A stretch of DNA of 64,000 nucleotides from positions 1,302,001 through 1,366,000 of the forward strand of contig NZ_CP117411.1 of NCBI RefSeq assembly GCF_028607085.1. Reading direction: 5' to 3'. Positions 28,551-37,620 of the stretch are shown one piece after another. The position numbers were made by a program, and so were the translations under genes. The stretch is from Sphingomonas naphthae (GTDB lineage: Bacteria; Pseudomonadota; Alphaproteobacteria; Sphingomonadales; Sphingomonadaceae). Under the pieces are notes generated by a model. That model was not told the DNA's origin. It saw only the letters and a program-made list of their open reading frames with translations, and searched no databases. The number at the start of each line of letters is the position of its first letter. Position 1 is the stretch's first letter.

Positions 28551-29906
28551 ATGAGTGAAGCGTCCGAATCCCCGCCCCCCCAGTCCCGTCCGCCCGCACC
28601 CGTCCCCGGCTTCAACTGGGGCAATGCGGCCGAGATCGTCGTCGCCATGCTGTTCGTCGCGGCCGTGCTGGCCGTCGGCGTGCGCTTCGCCGGGAGCGAG
28701 CCCGAGCGGGTCGCGATCGGCCGGGCCGGGCCGGCGCCCGCCGTCACTGCGCCGCGTTTGCCGGCGGTCGCCGCCGCCGCCGTGCCCGCGCCGCAGCAGG
28801 TGACGCCGGGCGCGCCGCTGCCGCCCAATCCCTCCACGATCGACATCGCCTTCCTCGACGGGCGCATCCGCCAGCTCATGAACCGCAAGGACATGGTCGG
28901 GCTGGGCGTGGTCGTCGTCGAGGACGGCGCGGTGCGCTACCTCAAGGGCTTCGGGTCGACCGGCGGTGAGGGCGAGCCCGGCAGCGGCGCCGTGACGCCC
29001 AACACCGTGTTCCGCTGGGCGTCGGTCTCCAAGGGCGTCGCCGCGACGATGGTCGCCAAGCTGGCGGAGGAGGGCAAGCTCAGCCTGTCCGATCCTGTCT
29101 CGCGCTGGTCCTCGTCGCTGAAGCTGCCCGGCGACGACCAGAATGTCGCCACCGTCACCCAATTGCTCTCCCAGCGCCTCGGCATCGTGAAGAATGCCTA
29201 TGACGACAAATTGGAGGACAATGAGGATCCGCGCGCCATCCGCACGATGCTGGGCGGGCTCGATCGCTTCTGCCGCCCCGGCCAGTGCTGGACGTACCAG
29301 AATGTCGCCTACGATGCCGCGAGCGAGGTGGTGCAAAAGGCGACCGGCGTGGATTATGGCGATGCCGTCCGCCAGTCGCTGTTCCTGCCGCTCGGCATGA
29401 AAAGCGCCAGCACCACGCGCGAGGGGCTGGTGAGCGCCCGAAGCTGGGCGCGCCCGCACATCGGCCAGCGCACGCTGGAGGTGAAGGAAGCCTATTATCG
29501 CGTGCCGGCGGCCGGCGGGGTCAATTCCTCGATCGCCGATCTCGGCCGCTGGATGCAGGCGCAGATGGGCATGCGCAACGACGTCCTCGACGAGCAACTG
29601 TTGTGGACCATCCACCTGCCGCGCATCGAAACCGCCCGCCGCAGCCGCGCGCAGGCCGATGTCGCGATGGAGGACGGCCGCTATGCGCTCGGCTGGCGCA
29701 ACCACGTCTATCGCGGCCACCGGCTGGTCGGCCATCGCGGCGCGGTAAGCGGCTATCGCTCGCTCATCCTGTTCGATCCGGCGCTACGCACCGGCATCGC
29801 GATGCTGTGGAACTCGCAGAGCCCCAAGCCCCCCGGCCTGCCCCTCGAGCTGTTCGACATGGTCTACAAGCTGCCGCGCCACGACTGGATGGACCTGGCG
29901 GGGTAG
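28551..29906 (+). CDS. Membrane-anchored serine hydrolase, class C beta-lactamase family
   Basis: A 451-residue protein with a short Pro-rich cytoplasmic tail, one transmembrane helix (about 27-47), an Ala/Pro linker to about residue 95, and a periplasmic beta-lactamase/DD-peptidase domain. The catalytic S158-x-x-K161 (SVSK), a Y249-Q-N251 motif (WTYQNVAYDAASE) and a C-terminal GHRGAVSGYRS in the KTG/HxG position are all present. It could be a DD-peptidase-like, esterase or peptidase enzyme; AmpC-type drug resistance cannot be assumed from fold alone. No linked regulator is visible. Confidence 0.88.
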   Translation: MSEASESPPPQSRPPAPVPGFNWGNAAEIVVAMLFVAAVLAVGVRFAGSEPERVAIGRAGPAPAVTAPRLPAVAAAAVPAPQQVTPGAPLPPNPSTIDIAFLDGRIRQLMNRKDMVGLGVVVVEDGAVRYLKGFGSTGGEGEPGSGAVTPNTVFRWASVSKGVAATMVAKLAEEGKLSLSDPVSRWSSSLKLPGDDQNVATVTQLLSQRLGIVKNAYDDKLEDNEDPRAIRTMLGGLDRFCRPGQCWTYQNVAYDAASEVVQKATGVDYGDAVRQSLFLPLGMKSASTTREGLVSARSWARPHIGQRTLEVKEAYYRVPAAGGVNSSIADLGRWMQAQMGMRNDVLDEQLLWTIHLPRIETARRSRAQADVAMEDGRYALGWRNHVYRGHRLVGHRGAVSGYRSLILFDPALRTGIAMLWNSQSPKPPGLPLELFDMVYKLPRHDWMDLAG

Positions 29907-29992
29907 GTGCGACGGTGTGTCACGCCCGGCGGCGTGGCGGAAACCCGTTACTGACGATCGCGTTCTTCCCCGAAACGGAGAGGAACCCGGCC

Positions 29993-30370
29993 ATGATCCA
30001 CCATGTTTCGGTCGGTACGAACGACATCGCCAAGGGCCGCGCCTTTTACGACGCGGTGCTACCGATCCTCGGTATGGCATTGATGAAGGCGGACGATACG
30101 GCGGGCCATTATGGCAGCGGGCACCTCGTTATCAGCGTGCAGAGGCCGATCGATGGCGCGCCCGCGACGGTGGGTAACGGCAGCCACATCGCCTTCGATG
30201 CCGAGGATCGCGCGATGGTCGATGCTTTCTATGCCGCCGCGATGGCCAACGGCGGCAGCAGCGACGGCGCCCCCGGCATTCGCGCGGAGTATGACGACCA
30301 TTACTACGGCGCCTTCGTCCGCGATCCCGATGGCAACAAGATCGAGGCGCTCACCTTCGCCTCGAAGTGA
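29993..30370 (+). CDS. VOC/glyoxalase-fold protein
   Basis: A 125-residue vicinal oxygen chelate protein starting at ATG 29993, with a GGAGAGGAA ribosome site before it. IHHVSVGTNDIAKGRAFYDAVL forms the first module and HIAFDAEDRAMVDAFYAAA, FVRDPDGNKIEALTF the second. It resembles uncharacterised glyoxalase/bleomycin-resistance-like proteins. The substrate is unknown. It is convergent with the flavin reductase gene, seven bases away. Confidence 0.86.
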   Translation: MIHHVSVGTNDIAKGRAFYDAVLPILGMALMKADDTAGHYGSGHLVISVQRPIDGAPATVGNGSHIAFDAEDRAMVDAFYAAAMANGGSSDGAPGIRAEYDDHYYGAFVRDPDGNKIEALTFASK

Positions 30371-30377
30371 GGCGCGC

Positions 30378-30971
30378 TCAGGCCGCCGTTTCGGTCACGC
30401 TGGGGTCGCTCATCCTGAGGCGGGCGAATTCCGCCACCTGCCGGCCGACCAGATCGAGCTGGTTGGCGGCACCCGGATCGCTGCACGCGCCATCCTTGAA
30501 GATGCCGCCCGAACTGTTGATCGCGGCGCCCAGCGGGGTCGGGAAGCCGCGCAGCGCGTGGACGATCGAGCGCATCGTGGCGAGCGTCGATCCGGTCGCC
30601 TGCCAGCCGTAGGCGGTGACGATCAGGCCCACGGGGATGCCGTCGAGATAGACCCGCGCGTCCTTGGCGGTATCCTCGATATAGTCGAGCGCGTTCTTGA
30701 CCAGGCCGGAGATCGAGCCGTGATAGCCGGGGCTGGCGATGATGACGCCGTCGGCGCGGCGGATCGCCTCGACCAGATCCCTGCCCTCGGCCGAGGCGCG
30801 CTGCTCGGGCGTGAGGTAGTGGGGGAGGGCGGTGAGGTGCGCCGCGCCGAAGGCCCGCGTCTCCGCGCCCTGTCGCTCGGCCGAGGCCAGCGCGAGCATC
30901 AGCGCGGTCTCGGTGGAGGAGCCGGCCATGGTGGTGCCGCCGATGCCGACGATGAAGGGGGTGCTGGTCAC
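30378..30971 (-). CDS. NADPH-dependent FMN reductase family protein
   Basis: A 197-residue flavodoxin-fold reductase. The FMN phosphate loop is visible in VGIGGTTMAGSSTETAL near the N-terminus and the flavin ring segment in IIASPGYHGSISGLVKNALDY (about 74-94). Members reduce FMN, quinones or azo compounds with NAD(P)H. GTG 30971 is chosen because it places the first strand at residue 5; the longer frame upstream is Arg-rich and non-homologous. It is divergent from rnr, with 71 bp between the starts. Confidence 0.88.
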   Translation of the reverse strand: MTSTPFIVGIGGTTMAGSSTETALMLALASAERQGAETRAFGAAHLTALPHYLTPEQRASAEGRDLVEAIRRADGVIIASPGYHGSISGLVKNALDYIEDTAKDARVYLDGIPVGLIVTAYGWQATGSTLATMRSIVHALRGFPTPLGAAINSSGGIFKDGACSDPGAANQLDLVGRQVAEFARLRMSDPSVTETAA

Positions 30972-31042
30972 GCGCTTCTGTCTGCCACGCCGGCCGCGCC
31001 ACGGCAACTTGCGGATGCCCCGGCGCTGGGCGACAAGGGCCA

Positions 31043-33295
31043 ATGACGCGCACCATCAAGCCGGGTCTCCCCAGCCGGCAGCAGATCCTCGATTTCATCG
31101 CGAAGAGCGATACGCCGGCGGGCAAACGCGAGCTGGCCAAGGCTTTCGGCCTGCACGGCGCCGACAAGATCGCGCTGAAGGCGTTGCTGAAGGACATGGC
31201 CGACGAGGGGCTGATCGATTCGGCGCCCGGCCGCGCCTTCCACAAGATGGGCGGGGTGCCCAAGGTCACGGTGCTGCGGATCGTCGACATCGATGGCGCC
31301 ACCGCCTTTGCCACGCCCGAGAATTGGCAGGCCGAAAGCCCCCCGCCGAAGTTGCGCGTGATCGAGCGCGGCAAGCGCCAGTCGGCGCTCGCCATCGGCG
31401 ACCGTATCCTGGCGCGTACCGAGGAAGCGGGGCAGGGCTATGTCGCCCATCCGATGAAGAAGCTGGCGCGCGGCGAGGAGCTGGTGCTGGGCGTCCTCCA
31501 CCGCGAGGGCGACCGGCTGTGGCTCAAGCCCGTCGACAAGCGCGAGCGGCGCGAGCTGATGGTGTCCGACGCGGGCAAGGCCGAGGTCGGCGACCTGGTG
31601 CTGGCGGAAAAGGCCGGCCGCCCGCCGCGCATCACCGCGCGGGTCACCGAACGGCTGGGCGATCCCTTCCAGCCGCGCAGCTTCAGCCTGATCGCGATCC
31701 ACAAATTCGGCATTCCCGATCATTTCAGCGAGGGCACGCTGGAGGAGGCGGAGGCGGTCGCGAAGCTCAGGCTGGGCGACAGGCGCGAGGATCTGCGCCA
31801 CCTGCCGATCGTCGCGATCGATCCGGTCGACGCGCGCGACCATGACGATGCGGTATGGGCCGCGCCCGACGACGACCCCGCCAACCCCGGTGGCTTCAAG
31901 GCGGTGGTCGCCATCGCCGACGTCAGCTTCTACGTCCGCCCCGGCTCCGCGCTGGATCGCGAGGCGCGGCGGCGCGGCAACAGCGTCTATTTCCCCGATC
32001 GGGTCGTGCCGATGCTGCCCGAAATCCTTTCGGCCGACGTCTGCTCGCTCAAGGAGGAGGTCGATCGCGCCGCGCTTGTCTGCCACCTGACGATCGGGGC
32101 GGACGGCAATCTCAAGGCCTGGTCCTTCACCCGCGCGGTCGTGCGGCTGGCGGCCAATATCGCCTATGAGGACGCGCAGGCCGCGATCGACGGCACCATG
32201 CCCCATCCGCTGACCGAAACCGCCCTGCGCCCGCTCTGGGCCTGCTGGACGGCGCTGAAGGCGGCGCGCGACCGGCGCGAGCCGCTCGATCTCGATCTGC
32301 CCGAGCGACGGGTGGTGCTGGACGAGAAGGGGCGGATCATGTCGGTCGCGGCGCGCGAGCGGCTCGATGCCCACCGGCTGATCGAGGATTATATGATCGC
32401 CGCCAACGTGGCTGCGGCCAAGGCGCTGGAGGCCAAGAAGGCGCCGGTGATGTACCGCGTCCACGAGGTGCCGAGCCGCGAGAAACTGGTCGCGCTGAAG
32501 GAGTATCTCGACACGTTCGGCATCAGCTTCGCGCTGGGGCAGGTCATCAAGCCGGCGGTGTTCAACGCCATCATCGGCAAGCTCGGCGAGAGCGACGACC
32601 GCCAGCTCATCATGGAACAGGTGCTGCGATCGCAGACCCAGGCCTATTACGGCCCGGCCAACATGGGCCATTTCGGCCTCGCGCTGGGCAGCTACGCCCA
32701 TTTCACCAGCCCGATCCGCCGCTATGCCGATCTGCTGGTGCATCGATCGCTGGTGGGCGCCTACGGGCTGGAACAGGGCAAGCCCTCGGTCGCCGCCGCG
32801 CAGCCCAAGACCACGCTGAGCGAGGAGGATGCCGGCGCGATGGACCGGATCGGCCAGACGATCTCGGCCGCCGAGCGCCGCGCGATGGAGGCCGAGCGCG
32901 AGACGATCGACCGCTACGTCGCCGCCTTCCTCTCGACCCGCGTGGGCGAGGTGATGACGACGCGGATCACCGGCGTGCGCGAGTTCGGCTTCTTCGCCAC
33001 GGTGGAGGGGCTGGGCGGCGACGGCCTCGTGCCGGTCTCGACCCTGGGCATCGAACGCTTCCGCTACGACGAGGCCGCCCGCGCGCTGGAGGGCGAGCAG
33101 ACCGGCGACCGCTATGCCACCGGGCAGACGCTGGAGCTCCGGCTGGTGGAGGCCAACCCGATCAGCGGCGCGCTGCGCTTCGAGCTGCCGGAGGGCGCGA
33201 ACCACATGCCGATGCGGCGCGGCGGCAAGGATCGCCGGCCGGTCGGGCGGCGGGGGCGGCCACCGGGGATACGGCACAAGGGTGGGAAGCGATGA
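31043..33295 (+). CDS. rnr: Ribonuclease R
   Basis: Processive 3'-to-5' exoribonuclease that degrades structured RNA, rRNA and tmRNA-tagged messages. The 750-residue protein has an N-terminal helix-turn-helix (SRQQILDFIAKSDTPAGKREL), cold-shock OB domains, the RNB catalytic domain beginning PIVAIDPVDARDHDDAVW (about 255-272, with the conserved aspartates), FTSPIRRYADLLVHR (about 555), a C-terminal S1 domain (GEVMTTRITGVREFGFFATV) and a basic Arg/Lys/Gly tail. It starts at ATG 31043. Confidence 0.97.
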   Translation: MTRTIKPGLPSRQQILDFIAKSDTPAGKRELAKAFGLHGADKIALKALLKDMADEGLIDSAPGRAFHKMGGVPKVTVLRIVDIDGATAFATPENWQAESPPPKLRVIERGKRQSALAIGDRILARTEEAGQGYVAHPMKKLARGEELVLGVLHREGDRLWLKPVDKRERRELMVSDAGKAEVGDLVLAEKAGRPPRITARVTERLGDPFQPRSFSLIAIHKFGIPDHFSEGTLEEAEAVAKLRLGDRREDLRHLPIVAIDPVDARDHDDAVWAAPDDDPANPGGFKAVVAIADVSFYVRPGSALDREARRRGNSVYFPDRVVPMLPEILSADVCSLKEEVDRAALVCHLTIGADGNLKAWSFTRAVVRLAANIAYEDAQAAIDGTMPHPLTETALRPLWACWTALKAARDRREPLDLDLPERRVVLDEKGRIMSVAARERLDAHRLIEDYMIAANVAAAKALEAKKAPVMYRVHEVPSREKLVALKEYLDTFGISFALGQVIKPAVFNAIIGKLGESDDRQLIMEQVLRSQTQAYYGPANMGHFGLALGSYAHFTSPIRRYADLLVHRSLVGAYGLEQGKPSVAAAQPKTTLSEEDAGAMDRIGQTISAAERRAMEAERETIDRYVAAFLSTRVGEVMTTRITGVREFGFFATVEGLGGDGLVPVSTLGIERFRYDEAARALEGEQTGDRYATGQTLELRLVEANPISGALRFELPEGANHMPMRRGGKDRRPVGRRGRPPGIRHKGGKR

Positions 33296-33334
33296 TCCTT
33301 CCGCTCCGGGTCGGTCGGGGCTAAGGCGCCGCGC

Positions 33335-34030
33335 ATGACCGAAGATCTTGACGACGACGCCCTCACCCTGGACCCCGGCTTCGCCGACCGTTTCGAGCGC
33401 GATCCGCGCCGGCCGGCGTGCCAGCTGTATCTGATCTCGCCGCCGGCGATCGACGCGGGGTTCGCCGATCGGCTCGCCGCCGCCCTCGATGCCGGGCCGG
33501 TCGCGGCGTTTCAGTTGCGCCTCAAGGGGATCGACGACCACGCCATCGCCCGCCTCGCCGAGCCGGTGCAGCGGCTGTGCGCCGACCATGAGGTGGCGTT
33601 CATCATCAACGACAGCATGGGCCTCGCCAAGCGGCTGGGTGCGGACGGCGTCCACCTCGGCCAGGACGATGGCGACCCGCGCGACGCCCGCGCGCTGCTG
33701 GGGCCGACCGCGCAGATCGGCGTGACCTGTCACGACAGCCGCCACCTCGCGATGGAAGCGGGCGAGGCGGGGGCCGACTATGTCGCGTTCGGCGCTTTCT
33801 ACCCGACGGCCACCAAGGACGCGCGCCACCGCGCCGAACCTTCGATCCTGGGCTGGTGGACCACCCTGTTCGAGCCGCCCTGCGTCGCGATCGGCGGCAT
33901 CACCCCCGACAATGCCGCGCCGCTGGTGGCCGCTGGTGCCGACTTCCTCGCGGTATCCGGGGCGGTGTGGAATGGGCCGGGGGGCGAGGCGGCGGTGGTG
34001 AAGCGGTTCGCGGCACTGCTGGGCGGCTGA
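33335..34030 (+). CDS. thiE: Thiamine-phosphate synthase
   Basis: Couples HMP-pyrophosphate with the thiazole phosphate to give thiamine phosphate. The 231-residue TIM-barrel protein shows [34 protein letters not shown] (about 88-111), [30 protein letters not shown] and [11 protein letters not shown]. An acidic N-terminal extension of about 25 residues precedes the barrel. AAGG lies upstream of ATG 33335. No other thi gene and no TPP riboswitch was recognised nearby. It is convergent with rfbA. Confidence 0.92.
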   Translation: MTEDLDDDALTLDPGFADRFERDPRRPACQLYLISPPAIDAGFADRLAAALDAGPVAAFQLRLKGIDDHAIARLAEPVQRLCADHEVAFIINDSMGLAKRLGADGVHLGQDDGDPRDARALLGPTAQIGVTCHDSRHLAMEAGEAGADYVAFGAFYPTATKDARHRAEPSILGWWTTLFEPPCVAIGGITPDNAAPLVAAGADFLAVSGAVWNGPGGEAAVVKRFAALLGG

Positions 34031-34075
34031 TCCGAATCGCGCAGTGATGATGGACGAGATGCGGGAGCGGAGGGC

Positions 34076-34945
34076 TCATTCGCCCAGCACGGTATTCCGC
34101 AGATAATCGGCATAGTCGCTGTTGCCGAGTGCGGCGGCTAGTCGCTCCAGATCGGCCGCGTCGATGAAGCCCTGGCGGAACGCGATTTCCTCGGGACAGG
34201 CGATCTTGAAGCCCTGTCGCGTTTCCAGCGTCCGCACCAGTTCGGCGGCGTCGAGCAGGCTGTCGGGCGTGCCCGCGTCGAGCCAGGTAAATCCGCGCCC
34301 CATCACCTCGACCGACAGATCGCCGCGCGCGAGATAGGCGGCGTTAATGTCGGTAATCTCCAGTTCGCCGCGTGCCGACGGGCGGAGATCGGCGGCTATA
34401 TCGACGACCCGCCCGTCGTAGAAATAGAGGCCGGTCACCGCCCAGTTGGAGGTGGGCCGGGCGGGTTTCTCGACGATCGAAAGCGGGCGCATCTGCCGGT
34501 CGAACTCGACCACGCCATATCGTTCGGGATCCTTGACGTGATAGGCGAAGACCGTGGCGCCCTGGCGGCGGTTGGTCGCCGACCTGAACAGATCGGTGAT
34601 GCCGTGCCCGTAGAAGAGATTGTCGCCGAGGATCAGCGCCGATGGCTGGCGGTCGACGAAGCGCGCGCCGATCGTATAGGCTTGTGCCAGTCCGTCGGGT
34701 GAGGGCTGTTCGGCATAATCGATCGAAATGCCCCATTGCGCGCCATCGCCGAGCAGGGTGCGGAAGGCGGGAATGTCGCGCGGGGTGGAGATGAGCAGCA
34801 CGTCGCGGATGCCGGCCAGCATCAGCGTCGAGAGCGGATAATAGATCATCGGCTTGTCGTAGATCGGCAGCAGCTGCTTGGTGATGACCTGCGTCATCGG
34901 GCGCAGGCGCATGCCGGCGCCGCCGGCGAGGATGATGCCCTTCAA
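34076..34945 (-). CDS. rfbA: Glucose-1-phosphate thymidylyltransferase
   Basis: Makes dTDP-glucose from dTTP and glucose-1-phosphate, the first step to dTDP-deoxysugars including dTDP-L-rhamnose. The 289-residue protein has the nucleotidyltransferase signature GIILAGGAGMRLRPMT at residues 3-18, then TKQLLPIYDKPMIYYPLS, LILGDNLFYG and GFTWLDAGTPDSL. There is no ATG; TTG 34945 is preceded by GGGAGG at nine bases and gives the normal family length. It lies just downstream of rfbB on the same strand. rfbC and rfbD are absent from this window. Confidence 0.95.
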   Translation of the reverse strand: MKGIILAGGAGMRLRPMTQVITKQLLPIYDKPMIYYPLSTLMLAGIRDVLLISTPRDIPAFRTLLGDGAQWGISIDYAEQPSPDGLAQAYTIGARFVDRQPSALILGDNLFYGHGITDLFRSATNRRQGATVFAYHVKDPERYGVVEFDRQMRPLSIVEKPARPTSNWAVTGLYFYDGRVVDIAADLRPSARGELEITDINAAYLARGDLSVEVMGRGFTWLDAGTPDSLLDAAELVRTLETRQGFKIACPEEIAFRQGFIDAADLERLAAALGNSDYADYLRNTVLGE

Positions 34946-34954
34946 GGTCGATAG

Positions 34955-34960
34955 CCTCCC
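34955..34960 (-). promoter_or_regulatory. Ribosome binding site for the rfbA TTG start
   Basis: GGGAGG (minus strand) nine bases before TTG 34945. Together with conserved N-terminal sequence starting right at that codon, it supports a TTG initiation. Confidence 0.55.
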
Positions 34961-34979
34961 AGAGGGCGGTATGGCGCGA

Positions 34980-36038
34980 TCATGCGGACAGGACGCCCCG
35001 GCGTTCGGTTGCGTCCCCCCGGTCGACGAGCGGCGCCCACCAATGCGGATGGGCAAGATACCAGGCGACCGTGCGCGAGATGCCGCCGGCGAACGTCTCC
35101 CGCGGTGCCCAGCCGAGTTCGGCGCGGATCCGGCTGGCGTCGATCGCGTAGCGGCGGTCGTGGCCCGGCCTGTCGGCGACGTGGCGGATCTGCGCGGCAT
35201 AGCTGAAGTCGTGGCCAAGAGGTTGCTGCTCGTCGAGCGCGGCGCAGATCGTCTGGACCACGTCGATATTGAACCGCTCGGCACCGCCGCCGACATTGTA
35301 GGTCTCACCCGGCACGCCCGCCTCGAACACCCGGCGCAGCGCGCGGGCATGATCCTCGACATGCAGCCAATCGCGCACCTGCCGGCCATCGCCATAGACC
35401 GGCAGCGTATCCCCGCCGATGGCGCGCAGGATGGTGAGCGGGATCAGTTTCTCGGGGAATTGGCGAGGGCCGTAATTGTTCGAGCAATTGGTGAGCAGCA
35501 CCGGCAGGCCGTAGGTATGGCCCCAGGCGCGGACGAGATGGTCGGCGCCCGCCTTGGTGGCGGAATAAGGCGAGCGCGGATCGTAGGCGCTGTCCTCGGT
35601 GAAGGCGCCACTGTCGCCGAGCGAACCAAAAACCTCGTCGGTGGAGATGTGGTGGAAGCGGAAGGCGGCACGGCGTGGCGCGTCGAGGCCCTGCCAATAG
35701 GCCAGCGCCTGTTCCAGCATCGTGAAGGTGCCGATCAGGTTGGTCTGGACGAAGGCGGCCGGGCCGTCGATCGAACGATCGACATGGCTCTCGGCGGCGA
35801 GGTGGGCGATCACGTCGGGCTGGAAACCGGCGATGGCGCCCGCCACCGCCCGGGCATCGCACACGTCGCCCCGGACGAAGCGATAGCGCGGATGCGCCGC
35901 GACCGGCGCGAGCGAGGCCGCGACGCCGGCGTAGGTCAGCGCGTCGAAGTTGAGGATGTGGTGATCGCTCTCGTCGATCAGGTGGAGGATCAGCGCCGAT
36001 CCGATGAATCCCGCGCCTCCTGTCACCATGATCTTCAA
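34980..36038 (-). CDS. rfbB: dTDP-glucose 4,6-dehydratase
   Basis: Converts dTDP-glucose to dTDP-4-keto-6-deoxyglucose with bound NAD. The 352-residue extended SDR has VTGGAGFIGSALILHL, HLAAESHVDRSI, HHISTDEVFGSLG, the catalytic YSATK (in SPYSATKAGADH) and NCSNNYGPRQFPEKLIPL. TTG 36038, with GGAG nine bases upstream, gives LKIMVTGG; the internal ATG 36029 would also keep the fold. It is followed by rfbA after 34 bp. The two form a short dTDP-sugar pair, some 16 kb from the GDP-sugar locus. Confidence 0.95.
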   Translation of the reverse strand: MKIMVTGGAGFIGSALILHLIDESDHHILNFDALTYAGVAASLAPVAAHPRYRFVRGDVCDARAVAGAIAGFQPDVIAHLAAESHVDRSIDGPAAFVQTNLIGTFTMLEQALAYWQGLDAPRRAAFRFHHISTDEVFGSLGDSGAFTEDSAYDPRSPYSATKAGADHLVRAWGHTYGLPVLLTNCSNNYGPRQFPEKLIPLTILRAIGGDTLPVYGDGRQVRDWLHVEDHARALRRVFEAGVPGETYNVGGGAERFNIDVVQTICAALDEQQPLGHDFSYAAQIRHVADRPGHDRRYAIDASRIRAELGWAPRETFAGGISRTVAWYLAHPHWWAPLVDRGDATERRGVLSA

Positions 36039-36131
36039 GATTGCCGGCTCCGCCACGGATGGTTCGAATGGCAGGGTTAGGGCGCGGCCGGGCGGGGCGC
36101 AATGTCGGCGCAGCCGGGCACGGTGTGGGAA

Positions 36132-36169
36132 ACAAAAGAAAAGGCCGCCCGGAGCGATCCGGGCGGCCT
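36132..36169 (-). terminator. Rho-independent terminator of the rpsF-rpsR-rplI operon
   Basis: On the minus strand, a 12-bp perfect stem (AGGCCGCCCGGA with TCCGGGCGGCCT, four-base loop) is followed by TTTTCTTTTGTT. It lies about 25 bp after the rplI stop and upstream of rfbB, so it separates the two transcription units. Confidence 0.88.
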
Positions 36170-36192
36170 CGTCATGTCGGTGATCGGGGAGA

Positions 36193-36774
36193 TCAGGCCT
36201 CTTCGGGCTCGTCCACGACGATCTCGCCGGGCTCGGCGTTGGGATCATAGTCCTCGGTGAAGCCGGCGGCGTCACGCTCGAACATGGAAGCCATCACGTC
36301 GACGCCCTGCGCCTGCATCTCGGCCTCTTCCGGCGAGCGTGCGACGTTGACCTTGATGGTCACCGACACTTCGGCGTGGAGGGCGATCTTCACTTCGTGC
36401 AGGCCGATCGCCTTGATCGGGCGATCGAGCACGATCTGGCTGCGGAGCACCTTGACGCCATCGGCGGCAAGCAGCTCGGCCAGGTCACGCGCGGCGACCG
36501 AACCATAAAGCTGGCCGGTGTTCGACGCCTGACGGATGAGCGTCAGGGTCTTGCCGTCGATATCCTTCGAATCGGCAACGGCGGTCTCGCGACGCTTGGC
36601 GTTGTCGGCTTCGATCTGCGCGCGGTTGGCCTCGAACACCTTCTTGTTCGCGGCGTTGGCGCGCAGCGCCTTGTTGCGGGGGAGGAGGAAATTGCGCGCG
36701 AAGCCGTTCTTCACGGTGACGACGTCACCGATCTGGCCCAGCTTCTCGACGCGCTCGAGCAGGATCACGTCCAT
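36193..36774 (-). CDS. rplI: 50S ribosomal protein L9
   Basis: Large-subunit protein that binds 23S rRNA and spans outward between ribosomes. The 193-residue protein starts [36 protein letters not shown], shown here only as the well-known family N-terminus (first 20: [20 protein letters not shown]). The central helix links to the C-terminal domain. A Glu/Asp-rich C-terminal tail of about 40 residues, ending VVDEPEEA, extends beyond the E. coli length (149). It is the third gene of rpsF-rpsR-rplI and is followed by a terminator. Confidence 0.97.
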   Translation of the reverse strand: MDVILLERVEKLGQIGDVVTVKNGFARNFLLPRNKALRANAANKKVFEANRAQIEADNAKRRETAVADSKDIDGKTLTLIRQASNTGQLYGSVAARDLAELLAADGVKVLRSQIVLDRPIKAIGLHEVKIALHAEVSVTIKVNVARSPEEAEMQAQGVDVMASMFERDAAGFTEDYDPNAEPGEIVVDEPEEA

Positions 36775-36786
36775 CGGGTGCGCTCC

Positions 36787-37011
36787 TTACTTAACGAGGT
36801 AGGGCAGCAGGCCCAGGTGACGAGCGCGCTTGATCGCCTGGGCGAGTTCGCGCTGCTTCTTGGCCGAAACCGCGGTGATGCGGCTCGGAACGATCTTGCC
36901 ACGCTCGGACACGAAGCCCTGCAACAGCCGGACGTCCTTATAGTCGATCCGGGGGGCATCCTTCGCGGAGAAGGGGCAGCTCTTGCGGCGGCGGAAAAAG
37001 GGGCGTGCCAT
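36787..37011 (-). CDS. rpsR: 30S ribosomal protein S18
   Basis: Small-subunit platform protein that pairs with S6. The 74-residue sequence contains [20 protein letters not shown] and [20 protein letters not shown], then [13 protein letters not shown], as in bacterial S18. The length is normal. It is 12 bases from both rpsF and rplI in the usual order, showing one operon. Confidence 0.97.
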   Translation of the reverse strand: MARPFFRRRKSCPFSAKDAPRIDYKDVRLLQGFVSERGKIVPSRITAVSAKKQRELAQAIKRARHLGLLPYLVK

Positions 37012-37023
37012 GGTTCTTTCTCC

Positions 37024-37461
37024 TTAGCCCTGGCGCTCTTCGTCGCGATCGCGACGGGGACGATCCTCACGCGGACCACGGTCCTCGCGGGGGCCACGAT
37101 CACCACGGTCGCCGCGCTCGCCGCGGCGGCCGTCACGCTCGTTGCGGCGCATCATGGCCGAGGGGCCCTGCTCCAGCGCATCGACGCGAACGGTCATGTA
37201 GCGGATCACGTCTTCGTTGATCGCGGTCTGGCGCTCCAGCTCGGCGACGACGCCGGTGGGCGCGTCGATCTCGAGCATGACGTAATGCGCCTTGCGGTTC
37301 TTCGCGATCCGATAGGCGAGGCCGCGCAGGCCCCAGGTCTCGGTCTTGACGACCTTGCCGTTGTTGTCGGTCACGATCTTGGTAGCGGCTTCCGCCAGCG
37401 CGTCGACCTGGGCCTGGGCCAGATCCTGACGTGCGAGAAACACATGCTCGTAGAGAGCCAT
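37024..37461 (-). CDS. rpsF: 30S ribosomal protein S6
   Basis: Small-subunit protein that binds with S18 to 16S rRNA. The 145-residue sequence has [20 protein letters not shown], the [20 protein letters not shown] segment and [15 protein letters not shown], followed by a highly charged tail of about 40 residues made of Arg-Gly-Asp and Arg-Glu-Asp repeats that is longer than in E. coli. ATG 37461 has AAGGACG upstream; the longer frame to 37587 is not homologous. It is the first gene of rpsF-rpsR-rplI. Confidence 0.96.
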   Translation of the reverse strand: MALYEHVFLARQDLAQAQVDALAEAATKIVTDNNGKVVKTETWGLRGLAYRIAKNRKAHYVMLEIDAPTGVVAELERQTAINEDVIRYMTVRVDALEQGPSAMMRRNERDGRRGERGDRGDRGPREDRGPREDRPRRDRDEERQG

Positions 37462-37620
37462 GCGCAAACGTCCTTCATGTTGGCCGATCGCTGGTGCCGC
37501 GCCAATCGCGGAACCCCTCCGGCTATCGTCTCGATAAATGCAGGCCGGGGCGGAAAGCGTGAGCCTCCACCCGAGCGGGGCGGCCAATGGCCTATCCGGA
37601 AGGGAAAAGCAAGGGGGCGA

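Noticed and set aside
33296-33334. TPP riboswitch before thiE
   Set aside because: The gap is only 39 bp and has no THI-box pattern.
30968-33829. 953-codon minus-strand frame opposite rnr
   Set aside because: RNase R on the plus strand explains the region fully; the antisense translation lacks family motifs.
37462-37560. Possible S6:S18-binding autoregulatory leader before rpsF
   Set aside because: Such leaders exist in bacteria, but I could not identify the conserved stem and CCG bulge with confidence here.
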